Program-made: the position numbers and the translations under genes | NCBI GenBank assembly: GCA_934162535.1 | Contig: CAKPJC010000010.1 | Span: 1 to 64,000 of the forward strand | Direction: 5' to 3' | DNA: 64,000 nt | Source: an uncultured Clostridia bacterium | GTDB lineage: Bacteria; Bacillota; Clostridia; TANB77; CAG-508 | Part shown: one piece after another, positions 51,484-59,819 of the stretch | Position numbering within the stretch: position 1 is the first letter of the stretch | Layout of the letters: each line of letters starts with the position of its first letter | Notes under the pieces: generated by a model | What the model was told of the DNA's origin: nothing | Databases searched by the model: none | What the model saw: only the letters and a program-made list of their open reading frames with translations

Positions 51484-51822
51484 TTAATAGTATCTATTGT
51501 TTGGCATCATATTATTCATTGTTCCATAAATACCTGTAGTAGATATAGTTATAAATTTTATTGCATATATATCGCAATAAACTAAACTGTCATTTTCAAA
51601 TGAGCGTAACAGTATGTAGCTAGCACCTACATCTTCAAGAATACCAATTCTATCAACAAGATTATTTGTACCAATCAAAAATTCTATTCTCATTAATCTT
51701 CCAATTTGTGTCCTTAAAAATGCTGGAGTATATATTGAGTTAGTCAGTATCTCAGGTGAATTTGCGTCATTATTTGTGACTCTTTTTTCTCTTTCGTCAT
51801 GATTAAGTTTTGTTTCTTCCAT
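51484..51822 (-). CDS. gerQ: Spore coat/germination protein GerQ-like
   Basis: A protein of 112 residues from ATG 51822, with AAAGGAAGG upstream. The longer frame to 51975 runs into cwlJ and is rejected. The core AFLRTQIGRLMRIEFLIGTN and GILEDVGASYILLRSFEND then YCDIYAIKFITI matches the GerQ (YwdL) domain. A polar leader and a C terminus with MPNNRYY surround it. GerQ holds CwlJ in the spore coat in Bacillus subtilis, and cwlJ is the next gene upstream, which supports the call. Sequence is divergent. Confidence 0.78.
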   Translation of the reverse strand: MEETKLNHDEREKRVTNNDANSPEILTNSIYTPAFLRTQIGRLMRIEFLIGTNNLVDRIGILEDVGASYILLRSFENDSLVYCDIYAIKFITISTTGIYGTMNNMMPNNRYY

Positions 51823-51838
51823 AAATTCCTTCCTTTCA

Positions 51839-52285
51839 TTAAGTTTGAGAATATTTACTTGTTGGCCTATAAAAACAATGCTTGCCATATCTTGTATGAA
51901 AAGTTCCTGAACCATTATATGGAAATGTAGGTACACATGTAGGCTTAAAAGGATTAAAATACCATAAGCAGTCACCTATTTCATTAAGTCTATTCCCTGC
52001 AAGTGCCCAGTCTGCTATATTATAATGTATTTCAGTTGGGTTCATATTATAGATATTTTGTGGATTATACTTGCTAAGTATTGTTTCCATTGTGCAATCA
52101 TATTGTCCTTCTTGAAATATAATATTTCTTATACTTCCTCCTTGTGATACTCTTGCGTATTCTCCATCTGTTGCATTTACTCTATTCATTGTAACTGTCG
52201 CAACTGCTTTCATTCCAGTATCACCTTCTGAATCTGCTTCACATTGTACTATTCTTGCTAATAGTTCTCTATCTGAATAAGCCAA
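51839..52285 (-). CDS. cwlJ: Spore cortex-lytic hydrolase CwlJ-like
   Basis: A protein of 148 residues if TTG 52285 is the start. That codon has GAGGTGGG just upstream, while the ATG at 52303 has no ribosome site and would add six residues. The SleB/CwlJ domain is clear: LARIVQCEADSEGDTGMKAV with the catalytic Glu, TVTMNRVNATDGEYA, CLWYFNPFKP and HCFYRPTSKYS at the end. There is no signal peptide, as in CwlJ, which acts on the cortex from the coat side. Its partner gerQ follows after 16 bases. Confidence 0.9.
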   Translation of the reverse strand: MAYSDRELLARIVQCEADSEGDTGMKAVATVTMNRVNATDGEYARVSQGGSIRNIIFQEGQYDCTMETILSKYNPQNIYNMNPTEIHYNIADWALAGNRLNEIGDCLWYFNPFKPTCVPTFPYNGSGTFHTRYGKHCFYRPTSKYSQT

Positions 52286-52345
52286 TATTCCCACCTCTTT
52301 CATATACTATAATATGTTGCTTTGTAATATTTGTTACAAGAATAA

Positions 52346-52392
52346 ATTGTAGCTTTTTATATAATAGGGAAGTATCACTTTCCTATTATATA
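52346..52392. repeat. Hairpin repeat, copy A
   Basis: ATTGTAGC, four bases, then TATATAATAGGGAAGT (52358-52373), loop ATC, and its complement to 52392 with one G-U. Copy B at 56651-56697 has the same ATTGTAGC, the same 4-base gap and the same core, with an A-T pair replaced by C-G in the stem. Both follow, on the minus strand, an intrinsic terminator. Confidence 0.7.
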
Positions 52393-52395
52393 AAA

Positions 52396-52428
52396 AAAAT
52401 AATCAGATATATTTTTTCTGATTATTTT
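52396..52428 (-). terminator. Terminator of trmB, built into its last codons
   Basis: AAAATAATCAGA pairs with TCTGATTATTTT. The final Lys codon and the stop (52422-52424) belong to the first arm on the minus strand. A run of eight T follows. Confidence 0.75.
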
Positions 52429-53084
52429 CTTCTTGCTATTAATGCTTTTATTTTAATTCCTTGTTCTAAAAACATTTTTTCATGTTCTGTTTGTATGTTG
52501 TTTTCCCATATAGGCTCATTATGTAAGTCATATGTTTTTTTGATAATTTCAAATCCAGATTCCTCAAGATACCCTAAGCTGCCTTGAAATAAATCGTCAT
52601 CATCAGTCTTGAAATAGATTTCTCCGTCTTCGCTTAAAAATTCATTGTACTTTTCTAATTGTCTTGTATGTGTTAGTCTTTTCTTTCTATGTTTTCCCTT
52701 TGGCCATGGATTGCAAAAGTTTATGTATATTCTATTTATATTATCTTCTTTTGACAATATAAGGTCTATTCTTTGTATGTCAAACCTAGTTAATATAACA
52801 TTGTCTATTTCTTTTTCATTTTCTAAATATGTTTGTTCTATGTTCCTTTTTGCAAGTCCTAACATTGCATCAACCAAATCTATTGCGATATAATTTATTT
52901 GAGGATTTGTAATCGCTATTTGTGAAATAAATTGACCTTTTCCACATCCTAATTCTAAGTGTAATTGATTTTTATTGCTCTTGAATTGTTTTCTCCATTT
53001 TCCTTTTATTTCTTCTGGCTTATCAATATAAAATTTACTTGTTTCTAATTCTTCTCTAGCCCACGGCTTGAATCTTATTCTCAT
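52422..53084 (-). CDS. trmB: tRNA (guanine46-N7)-methyltransferase
   Basis: A protein of 220 residues. HLELGCGKGQFISQIAITNP is the S-adenosylmethionine site, INFCNPWPKGKHRKKRLTH the TrmB signature, and YFKTDDDDLFQGSL the following conserved acidic part. The start MRIRFKPWAREELE is typical of Firmicute TrmB. It overlaps the end of the DUF5662 gene by 29 bases, so its translation is coupled to that gene. Confidence 0.97.
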   Translation of the reverse strand: MRIRFKPWAREELETSKFYIDKPEEIKGKWRKQFKSNKNQLHLELGCGKGQFISQIAITNPQINYIAIDLVDAMLGLAKRNIEQTYLENEKEIDNVILTRFDIQRIDLILSKEDNINRIYINFCNPWPKGKHRKKRLTHTRQLEKYNEFLSEDGEIYFKTDDDDLFQGSLGYLEESGFEIIKKTYDLHNEPIWENNIQTEHEKMFLEQGIKIKALIARRK

Positions 53085-53652
53085 CTTCCAATTTCTCCAA
53101 TTCTACACAACAATTGTTGTATATCTCTCTTATATTTTCCTTTGTTAGTGTTTCATCTAAACCTCTTTCACTTACTTCTGTAAATACTTGAAATAAGAAT
53201 CTGTCTATTTTTGGGTTTAACATTGATGTTTCTCTCTCCTTCATGTAATATTTTATTTGTGAGTCTTTAGTCCATGCTTTACCATTATATACAATTCCTG
53301 CTGCTAGTTTGTCACATACCATTTCTGCCGCATATTTGTATGGCATTAGTATTGATTTTTGAGGTAATGATACATCTAACCAATATTCTGGATGGTGTTT
53401 GTTTCTACCTTTATGATGTAGCCATGCTTTTGAATATCCATTTTCTTTTTTACTTGCAATTATAGGGCTTTGGTGTCCGTTATAGTATTTTACGCTTTCA
53501 AAAAATTCTTGTGGTGAAAATTTTGACCAATCATGCATAAATCCTCTATATGGCATTCCAAGTTTACAACATAAGTTGAATACTACCCATTTGTGTGTTA
53601 ATACAAGTTTTGTATGTTTGAATACATTTTTTAATATGTTTTTTATTCCCAT
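53056..53652 (-). CDS. DUF5662 family protein
   Basis: A protein of 198 residues from ATG 53652, with GGAGGG upstream. HTKLVLTHKWVVFNLCCKLG, RGFMHDWSKFSPQEFFESVK, AWLHHKGRNKHHPEYW and MPYKYAAEMVCDKLAAGIVY form the family pattern with many His and Asp residues. They may bind metal, as in HD-type hydrolases, but no activity is known. It shares an mRNA with trmB. Confidence 0.85.
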   Translation of the reverse strand: MGIKNILKNVFKHTKLVLTHKWVVFNLCCKLGMPYRGFMHDWSKFSPQEFFESVKYYNGHQSPIIASKKENGYSKAWLHHKGRNKHHPEYWLDVSLPQKSILMPYKYAAEMVCDKLAAGIVYNGKAWTKDSQIKYYMKERETSMLNPKIDRFLFQVFTEVSERGLDETLTKENIREIYNNCCVELEKLEDENKIQAVG

Positions 53653-53668
53653 TTTTCCCTCCATTTTC

Positions 53669-53697
53669 TTGACACTCTAACATATTAATTGTATAAT
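53669..53697 (+). promoter_or_regulatory. Consensus promoter of the RluA-type gene
   Basis: TTGACA (53669-53674), 17 bases, TATAAT (53692-53697) on the plus strand. Transcription starts near 53704. This rules out the in-frame ATG at 53689 as the start codon. Confidence 0.85.
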
Positions 53698-53733
53698 TTT
53701 TTTAACAAAATGTCAAGTATTATGAGGTATTTT

Positions 53734-54612
53734 ATGTTATTAAATTATGTAGTCAGTAGTGACAAATATAAAAATATAAATCAAATATTAATTCAAGAGT
53801 TCAACCTTTCTGCCAGGCTTCAGCGTAAGTTAATCCTATCTAAGCAGATTTTTTGTAATAATATTTTTGTAGATACTCGCAGTTTAGTAAAAGTCGGAGA
53901 TATTATTTCTGTAAACCTTAATTTTGAGGAAGATAATGATAATATCGTTCCTACACAAATAGAACTTAATATAGTATATGAAGATGATTGTTTTTTAATA
54001 TTAAATAAACCTGTAGGCATTGCAGTGCATCCTTCAATGTTGCATTATAATGATAGTCTTTCAAATGGTGTAAAGTTTTATTTTGATGAGATTAATTTGC
54101 ACAAAAAGATTCGTCCTGTTAATAGACTTGACTTCAACACATCTGGATTAATTGTCTTTGCAAAAAATGAGTATGTTCAAGAATGTTTAATTAAACAAAT
54201 GGCTAATAAAGAATTCACTAAAGAATATCTTGCAATTGTAAATGGTATTTTTGATAAAAAATCTGGTATCATTGACTTGCCTATTGCAAGAAAAGAAAAT
54301 AGTATTATTGAAAGATGTGTTTCAATGTCAGGTCAAAACGCTATAACCGAATATGAAGTTTTACAAGAATATGATAATATGTCACTTGTAAAATGTATAT
54401 TGAAAACAGGTCGTACACATCAAATTAGAGTCCATATGTCTGCTATTGGTCATCCTTTAATAGGTGATTCTCTATATGGTTCAGTTTCTAACTTAATTGA
54501 TAGACAGGCATTACATAGTTATAAAATAAGTTTTATTCATCCTATCTCTAAAAATAGAATTACATTATTATCTGATATACCATTAGATATGAAAAAAGTA
54601 CTTAGTATTTAA
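53734..54612 (+). CDS. RluA-family pseudouridine synthase
   Basis: A protein of 292 residues from ATG 53734, with GAGG 7 bases upstream and downstream of the predicted transcription start. An S4-like N-terminal domain (LSARLQRKLILSKQIFCNNI) precedes the catalytic domain. IRPVNRLDFNTSGLIVFAKN has the catalytic Asp and TGRTHQIRVHMSAIGHPLIG is the RluA signature. The target uridine (23S rRNA or tRNA) is not predictable. The transcript ends in a hairpin formed by its own last codons. Confidence 0.92.
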   Translation: MLLNYVVSSDKYKNINQILIQEFNLSARLQRKLILSKQIFCNNIFVDTRSLVKVGDIISVNLNFEEDNDNIVPTQIELNIVYEDDCFLILNKPVGIAVHPSMLHYNDSLSNGVKFYFDEINLHKKIRPVNRLDFNTSGLIVFAKNEYVQECLIKQMANKEFTKEYLAIVNGIFDKKSGIIDLPIARKENSIIERCVSMSGQNAITEYEVLQEYDNMSLVKCILKTGRTHQIRVHMSAIGHPLIGDSLYGSVSNLIDRQALHSYKISFIHPISKNRITLLSDIPLDMKKVLSI

Positions 54613-54626
54613 GCTAAGTACTTTTT
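54593..54626. terminator. Bidirectional terminator containing the RluA-gene stop codon
   Basis: AAAAAGTACTTAG (54593-54605) is exactly complementary to CTAAGTACTTTTT (54614-54626). The stop TAA (54610-54612) lies in the 8-base loop. It also serves the convergent DUF2207 gene. Confidence 0.85.
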
Positions 54627-54661
54627 ATAGCAAAACCTTTTTGGTGAGAGTTGAAGTTGGT

Positions 54662-56495
54662 CTAACGACCACCTCCACCACCTCCGGCCCCCACCAAATC
54701 CTCCACCACCAGAGAATCCACCACCAGCACCACTTCCTGATGAATATGTGGCTGAATATATTGATGAACTAAAACATGACCCTAAATCAACTTTGTCCAT
54801 CATGTTTATATAACAATATGTTGTAAGCATTGATGAATCCATATTGTTTATTTCAGGATAAACAATTTTTAATTGTTTCATTACTTTTTTAGAAATACCG
54901 AATGCAGTTGCATATACTAGGTATTTTTCCCATATTTCTAATGCTGGAACTTCTTTGTCTTTTAATAGTGAGAAGTCTTCCATGTATTTCTTAAATGCTT
55001 TCCATTGTTCTTTTTCATCTATTCCTTTTTGAGTAAGTTTATCTGTTTGTAATGTTATTATTAATGCTATTATTGCGTTTACTAGAAATGCTAATGCAAG
55101 TGGTATATATAGTGCAAATGTGAAGAATGTAAAAAATGCAAATATGATAGATACTGTTGAATAAAATGTATATACTTTTTGATTTTCATTGTTTACATTT
55201 TTCATACTTTCTTCTGATTCTTGTATTGCCTCTTTTATTTTTCCTTCTATTGATGTAATTTTAAATGAATTTTTTTCTAAGTATTTTTTCAGTCCTTTTG
55301 TTGTTAATTCTTTTTTTTCTCCTGCTACATCTATCAATAATTGTAATATAGTATCTTCTTCTTTTTTTAGTTCATTTCTATCTTTTTCAAGTATTATTAT
55401 TTTTACTTCTTCTTTTGAAAATATTTTTTCTTCTTTTACTAATTCTAATTGTATATATTTTCTTAGGCATAAATCTAGCACTATAGGTGGGAAATATTCA
55501 TATAATTGTTTGTAATTTCCATTTGATATTATATATAAAGCTTCTCCTGGTGTAGCATTTTCATATGGGACTTCTCTATAATATTTTAATTCTGTTGTAG
55601 GTTTTAATTTTTTCCCTCTGCTTAGTAATTTTATGAAGTTTCTTATTGCAATAATTGCCATGATTATTGTTGCTAACATTGCAATTTTTTGTATTGCATA
55701 GAATATTTTTTCTTCTCTTTCTCTTCTTTGATTTGCTTCATCTGCCCATCTTGTTTCTTCTTCAATTATACCACCTAGTGCTGGTTTATTTGTTTTTCTT
55801 TGTACATTTCCCATAATATTTGTGGGAAATGCTGTTCTTACTTCAACATAATTTCCGTTAGAGTATCTATCAATACTAAATTCAATTTTGTTTAAATCTG
55901 TTGCATATATTTCTCCATTTAGTTGCTCTGTATGTCCCCATACTTTAATATCTTCTATTGTTTCTGCATTTTTAGGTAATGTAATTGTTCCTGTTATTTT
56001 TTTGGCATCTATTTCAAAGTCTTTTCCAACAAATTGCCAGTAAAGTTCTGCACAGTCATCATTGAGTGTTATTGCATCTAAAACTTTATATGATATTTGA
56101 TATGTTCTTGTTGCTGAACTATTATCAAGTCCAACTCCCCATGCAATTTCATATTTTCCTTTTGAGTTTTTTAGTCCATAATAGCAGTCTTTTGTTACAT
56201 GATACATTTCAGTGTCTATTTGAGCTAATTCGGTATTTGTTGTTAAATTTTTTACTTTTACATCTGTTATTCCTGCATATTTGCTATTGTCTGGTTCAAA
56301 TGTTTTGAATAATGTGTTTGTTTCTGATATATTGATATTCCATGTTTCTGTAACATTCATACTTCCATCTTCATTTATTTGAGCATCAAACCCTAGCTCA
56401 TTTAAGTATAATGTTGCTTCAGCTTTATTTATTTTTATAAATAAAATTGATAACATTATTAATGCTATTATTAACAGCTTTCTTTTTATTTTCAT
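54662..56495 (-). CDS. DUF2207 membrane protein with a frameshift in the Gly-rich tail
   Basis: About 610 residues after correction. A signal-like helix, an extracellular DUF2207 domain (INEDGSMNVTETWNINISET onward, to about 240), a membrane helix, a cytoplasmic part (PTTELKYYREVPYENATPGE) and two more helices (about 440-490) give the standard layout. The family ends in a Gly-rich tail. As written, the frame leaves the tail at a G5 run (54684-54688 on the plus strand it is C5) and continues RRWWRWSLDQLQ. Removing one G gives AGGGGGGR and a stop at 54662. Function unknown. Confidence 0.85.
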
Positions 56496-56662
56496 ATTAT
56501 CCCTCTTTTCACCACTCCTATTTTATCATAATGATTTTTACAGTTCAAGGCGGTTTTAGAACAAATAAGAAAAATTGAAAATTTTTCTTTGATTTGTCCT
56601 CGCCCGATTTGAGTTTTCGACTAAAAGGAGAAAATCTCAAAGGGCTAGCGATTGTAGCCTAT
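56496..56662. other. Structured intergenic segment between rnpB and the DUF2207 gene
   Basis: AGAACAAAT-AAGAAAAATT pairs with AATTTTTCTT-TGATTTGTCCT (56560-56603), giving a long bidirectional hairpin. Next, GCCC-TTTGAG-TTTTC (56670-56625 side, minus strand) pairs with GAAAA-CTCAAA-GGGC, and GGCTA/TAGCC makes a small stem before hairpin repeat copy B. No ORF is credible. It may contain a further small RNA or several terminators in a row. Confidence 0.45.
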
Positions 56663-56697
56663 TATATACTAGGGAAGTATCACTTTCCTAGTATATA
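56651..56697. repeat. Hairpin repeat, copy B
   Basis: ATTGTAGC, four bases, then TATATACTAGGGAAGT (56663-56678), loop ATC, and its complement. Compared with copy A, A-T at the seventh pair is C-G, a compensatory change. Confidence 0.7.
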
Positions 56698-56699
56698 AT

Positions 56700-56731
56700 A
56701 AAAGTACCAAGATTTGTTTCTTGGTACTTTT
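56700..56731 (-). terminator. Terminator of rnpB
   Basis: AAAAGTACCAAG is exactly complementary to CTTGGTACTTTT across 8 bases, right after the RNase P RNA 3' end on the minus strand. Confidence 0.8.
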
Positions 56732-57074
56732 AGTAAACCTGTAAGCCGGGTTCTGTCATTTAAAATAGTCATTTATCTAGGATATATATCACTATATATC
56801 TCAAGCCACTCAAGTAGAAGATGTCGAGCAGACTTAACCTTCTTTTTAGGTGTTGCTCCAGATGGGGTTTACACAGCCCAGTATGTCACCATACCAGCGG
56901 TGAGCTCTTACCTCGCCTTTTCATCCTTACTTCTTTTTCAAGAAGCGGTTATTTTCTGTTGCACTTTCCTTAAGGTTTCCCTCACTAGATGTTATCTAGC
57001 ATCTTTGCTCTATGGAGCCCGGACTTTCCTCTCGTAGGTCCTTTCGGAGTCTACCAGCGACTATTTAGCTTACA
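56732..57074 (-). ncRNA. rnpB: RNase P RNA
   Basis: On the minus strand the conserved 5' block GAGGAAAGTCCGGGCTCC, the middle AAACCTTAAGGAAAGTGCAA and ACAGAAA, the J-region GGTAAGAGCTCACCG, and the 3' block ACAGAACCCGGCTTACAGG are present in order over about 340 bases. These are the universal pieces of bacterial RNase P RNA, the ribozyme that trims tRNA 5' ends. A TATAAT lies about 7 bases before the 5' end and a terminator follows. Confidence 0.96.
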
Positions 57075-57080
57075 TATGAT

Positions 57081-57109
57081 ATTATACCATTTTTTTTTGC
57101 TCTTGTATA
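57081..57109 (-). promoter_or_regulatory. Promoter of rnpB
   Basis: TATACA (57109-57104), 17 bases, TATAAT (57086-57081). The -35 box is weak (4 of 6) but the -10 box and spacing are good. Confidence 0.55.
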
Positions 57110-57133
57110 CTAATTTTTATATTTTTTGTATAT

Positions 57134-57165
57134 AAAAAGCACAAACTAAACCATTTGTGCTTTTT
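57134..57165 (-). terminator. Terminator of veg, containing its stop codon
   Basis: AAAAAGCACAAA is exactly complementary to TTTGTGCTTTTT. The veg stop (57146-57148) lies in the 8-base loop. Confidence 0.85.
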
Positions 57166-57457
57166 CTCTATTTCTTCTTTTGCTTTCTACTATCATTGGT
57201 GGTAATAAAGGATTATACCCTTCTCCATCAAATACATCAACTTCAACAGTTCTTGTAAGTAAGTCTGTATATGTGTATGATGCTGTTCTGTTGTTTTCTT
57301 CATATTTTACTACAAAAATGTTTGAATATGCTTTTTCTATTGTACCTTCTTTTTCAAATTCTTTGCTTCTTCCTAATGAACCTTTAACAATTATTTTTTG
57401 ACCAACTTTATCTAATATATCTGTTTTCAAGTTAGTAATATCAGTCTTGCAAATCAT
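57146..57457 (-). CDS. veg: Veg family protein
   Basis: A protein of 103 residues. KTDILDKVGQKIIVKGSLGR and YTYTDLLTRTVEVDVFD match Veg (DUF1021), a small beta-barrel-like protein that influences biofilm genes in Bacillus subtilis. The C-terminal extension (GEGYNPLLPPMIVESKRRNR) is longer than in Bacillus. The last codons form the terminator arm. A strong promoter precedes it and it is transcribed alone. Confidence 0.88.
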   Translation of the reverse strand: MICKTDITNLKTDILDKVGQKIIVKGSLGRSKEFEKEGTIEKAYSNIFVVKYEENNRTASYTYTDLLTRTVEVDVFDGEGYNPLLPPMIVESKRRNREKAQMV

Positions 57458-57487
57458 TAAATCACCTACTTTGCTTAATCTGCCTTG

Positions 57488-57516
57488 AGTATATCATTCA
57501 TAGGTCTTTTTGTCAA
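57488..57516 (-). promoter_or_regulatory. Promoter of veg
   Basis: TTGACA (57516-57511), 17 bases, TATACT (57493-57488) on the minus strand, about 30 bases before the start. Confidence 0.8.
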
Positions 57517-57632
57517 AGCATGATTTTTTTTGTCATTTTCTTGTTTTCCTTCTCTCCCAGTGCCTTCGTGCTTGTTTCTATTTAATATTACATTTTCTTT
57601 ACATTTATATTACAAGAATGTTACATTGTGTT

Positions 57633-58454
57633 TTATATAAATATTATGTTCTTTTTTCCTCTTGCTCCAATTCCATTTACTCCCTTTTTTCCGTCTCTCA
57701 ATTCTTCGACAAAATCATCAATTGTAATATATTTATTTTTATCTGTAAATGCCACACTTTTTGCTACAATTAATGGGTCAAGAAAGTCAATTAGTATTCT
57801 TGCTGGTGATGATGCAAAATTTGCACCTGCATCCATTATTGCTTCAAAATAACTTTGACATGCTCCTGCAAATATTACTAAGTTATTGTTATGTGCCATA
57901 TCATATTTTCTAGCCTCTTTTACTGTTTGTATAAAATATTTTGAATTTCTGTAATTAAATAAATCTCTATAATCTGCTCCACTTTTTATCATTCCATCAT
58001 GTCCTGTTATTACTAATATGTCTGGATTATATATATTTAATAGTCTATATACAACTTTAGGTTGTTTATTTTCTGGAATGTTTCTTACAATTGCGTTTAA
58101 ACCCATCTTATTGTAATATAATACCGATTTTTCGCTATATCTTTTATCTCCATCTAAATGTAATATTTTCCCCGTATAAATTATCTTTTTTCTTCTTTTT
58201 TCTTCTTGTGTTTTTTCTCTTTTTATTCTATTATATATCTTTTCTGTTAGTTCTTCTTCACACCTTTTTTTCTCTTTTGAACTTAATTTTTTTAAATCTT
58301 CCACTGGTGCATCTGCAACAATCCTTGTATTTATTCCTTTTAATATAGCAATTCTTTTTTGATTCACTAATTTATTGATTTCTTTTACATAGAATATTAT
58401 GTCGTTCCCATATGATTTTCGACTTACTATATCACCTTTTTTTATTTCTTTCAT
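57633..58454 (-). CDS. yabG: Sporulation protease YabG
   Basis: A protein of 273 residues from ATG 58454, which follows GAGGT; the longer frame runs over the promoter of the divergent gene. MKEIKKGDIVSRKSYGNDII opens it, LHLDGDKRYSEKSVLYYNKM, VITGHDGMIKSGADYRDLFN and FAGACQSYFEAIMDAGANFA are the YabG hallmarks, with a His and a Cys likely in the active site. YabG cuts coat proteins (and pro-SleC in Clostridioides) late in sporulation. CATATATTA upstream fits a sigma-K -10 pattern. Confidence 0.93.
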   Translation of the reverse strand: MKEIKKGDIVSRKSYGNDIIFYVKEINKLVNQKRIAILKGINTRIVADAPVEDLKKLSSKEKKRCEEELTEKIYNRIKREKTQEEKRRKKIIYTGKILHLDGDKRYSEKSVLYYNKMGLNAIVRNIPENKQPKVVYRLLNIYNPDILVITGHDGMIKSGADYRDLFNYRNSKYFIQTVKEARKYDMAHNNNLVIFAGACQSYFEAIMDAGANFASSPARILIDFLDPLIVAKSVAFTDKNKYITIDDFVEELRDGKKGVNGIGARGKKNIIFI

Positions 58455-58523
58455 ATATTTTACCTCATATTTCAGGCTACTATAATATATGCGAAAAAGA
58501 TGTTTTATGACATTTTCAGACAC

Positions 58524-58552
58524 TTTACTTATCACATTTTCCGTGATATAAT
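58524..58552 (+). promoter_or_regulatory. Promoter of DUF4364-nth with a palindrome in the spacer
   Basis: TTTACT (58524-58529), 17 bases, TATAAT (58547-58552). TATCAC-N7-GTGATA (58530-58548), a perfect 6-bp inverted repeat, fills the spacer and touches the -10 box, the classic place for a repressor site. Confidence 0.6.
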
Positions 58553-58584
58553 TGATGTGTAAAAATAAAAAAGGAGGTATATTT

Positions 58585-59115
58585 ATGAAACAACCTAATG
58601 AAGATCTTGCAGAAAATAAAGTGCTTATATTATACATATTAAATAAACTTCTTGATGGAATAAAAAGTGATAACTTATATAAAATAGTTTCATCAACAAA
58701 TAGCATTAACTATTTTTATTTTCAAGAATTATTAACAGATTTGATTGATACAAATCTAGTTGGTTCATTCACAAAAGACGAAGATACATTTATAAAAATA
58801 ACCTCAGATGGTCAAAACGCATTATCACTTACAAAGTCTCTTTTACCTGGAATTGTAAAATTAAAAGCTGATAATGTCTTCAAAGAAGAAGTCTCAATAA
58901 TCGCAGAAGAATCTTCTATAGTCACAGAATACACTCCAAAAGATGAAAATAGCTACACTGTCACATGTAAAATCATCGAAAAAAATGACGTTATTTTTGA
59001 AGTTTCAACTTTTGCAGGAACAAGAGAAAGAGCAAAACAAATTTCTGACAACTGGAAAAGCCATGCTGAAGAAATATACCCTAAAATAATAAAACTACTT
59101 TTAGATGGAGAATAA
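58585..59115 (+). CDS. DUF4364 family protein
   Basis: A protein of 176 residues from ATG 58585 with AAAGGAGG upstream. It begins PNEDLAENKVLILYILNKLL, a winged-helix-like start, then YFYFQELLTDLIDTNLVGSF and TSDGQNALSL. The second half (ENSYTVTCKIIEKNDVIFEV) is beta-rich. DUF4364 proteins are thought to be transcription regulators of Clostridia. A palindrome lies in its own promoter, so self-control is possible. It overlaps no gene but is 1 base from nth. Confidence 0.85.
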   Translation: MKQPNEDLAENKVLILYILNKLLDGIKSDNLYKIVSSTNSINYFYFQELLTDLIDTNLVGSFTKDEDTFIKITSDGQNALSLTKSLLPGIVKLKADNVFKEEVSIIAEESSIVTEYTPKDENSYTVTCKIIEKNDVIFEVSTFAGTRERAKQISDNWKSHAEEIYPKIIKLLLDGE

Positions 59116-59116
59116 T

Positions 59117-59755
59117 ATGAATAAAAAAGATATAAATTCATTTATAGATATTTTAAAAGCTACATATCCTGATGCGACATGTAGCTTAGATTTTGAAACA
59201 CCTTTCCAACTCGTAGTAGCTGTTATGCTATCTGCGCAATGTACTGATGAAAGAGTTAATAAAACAACCCCTATTCTTTTTGAAAGATGTAAAACTATTG
59301 AGGATTTTGCAAACATAAATATTAGTGATTTGGAAAAAATAGTCCACCCATGTGGATTTTATAAAAACAAAGCAAAAAATATTAAGAAATGTGCAAAACA
59401 AATATTAGAAGATTTTAATGGAAATGTTCCTGAAAATATGGAAGATTTATTAGAATTAGCTGGTATTGGTAGAAAAAGTGCTAATGTAATTATGCTTGAA
59501 GCTTTTGGTATAGCAAATGGCATAGCCGTTGATACACATGCTAAAAGAATTTCTAATAGAATTGGTTTCTCTTCTGAAAATGACCCTGAAAAAATTGAAA
59601 AAGATTTGTTGAAAATCTTCCCAAATGATACATTAAAAGATATAAATCATCTATTGGTTTGGCACGGTCGTAATACATGTGATTCACGCAAGCCAAAATG
59701 TGATATTTGCACAGTTAAGAAATATTGTAATTATTATTCAAAAAGTAAAAATTAA
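59117..59755 (+). CDS. nth: Endonuclease III
   Basis: A protein of 212 residues from ATG 59117 with GGAG upstream. VAVMLSAQCTDERVNKTTP, the helix-hairpin-helix LAGIGRKSANVIMLEAFG with the catalytic Lys, VDTHAKRISNRIGFS with the catalytic Asp, and the [4Fe-4S] cluster Cys set C-x6-C-x2-C-x5-C at the end (CDSRKPKCDICTVKKYC) are intact. It removes oxidised pyrimidines and cuts the abasic site. Co-transcribed with DUF4364. Confidence 0.97.
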   Translation: MNKKDINSFIDILKATYPDATCSLDFETPFQLVVAVMLSAQCTDERVNKTTPILFERCKTIEDFANINISDLEKIVHPCGFYKNKAKNIKKCAKQILEDFNGNVPENMEDLLELAGIGRKSANVIMLEAFGIANGIAVDTHAKRISNRIGFSSENDPEKIEKDLLKIFPNDTLKDINHLLVWHGRNTCDSRKPKCDICTVKKYCNYYSKSKN

Positions 59756-59819
59756 TTTTTTGCTTTTTTGTATATTTTATTAAAATTTGAGCATACTTTT
59801 TTATTAAGAGGTGGTATCT

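Noticed and set aside
51823..51975. N-terminal extension of GerQ
   Set aside because: It overlaps the cwlJ coding region in another frame, and a good ribosome site marks ATG 51822.
56714..57037. Plus-strand ORF of 107 codons
   Set aside because: It lies wholly within the RNase P RNA gene on the opposite strand.
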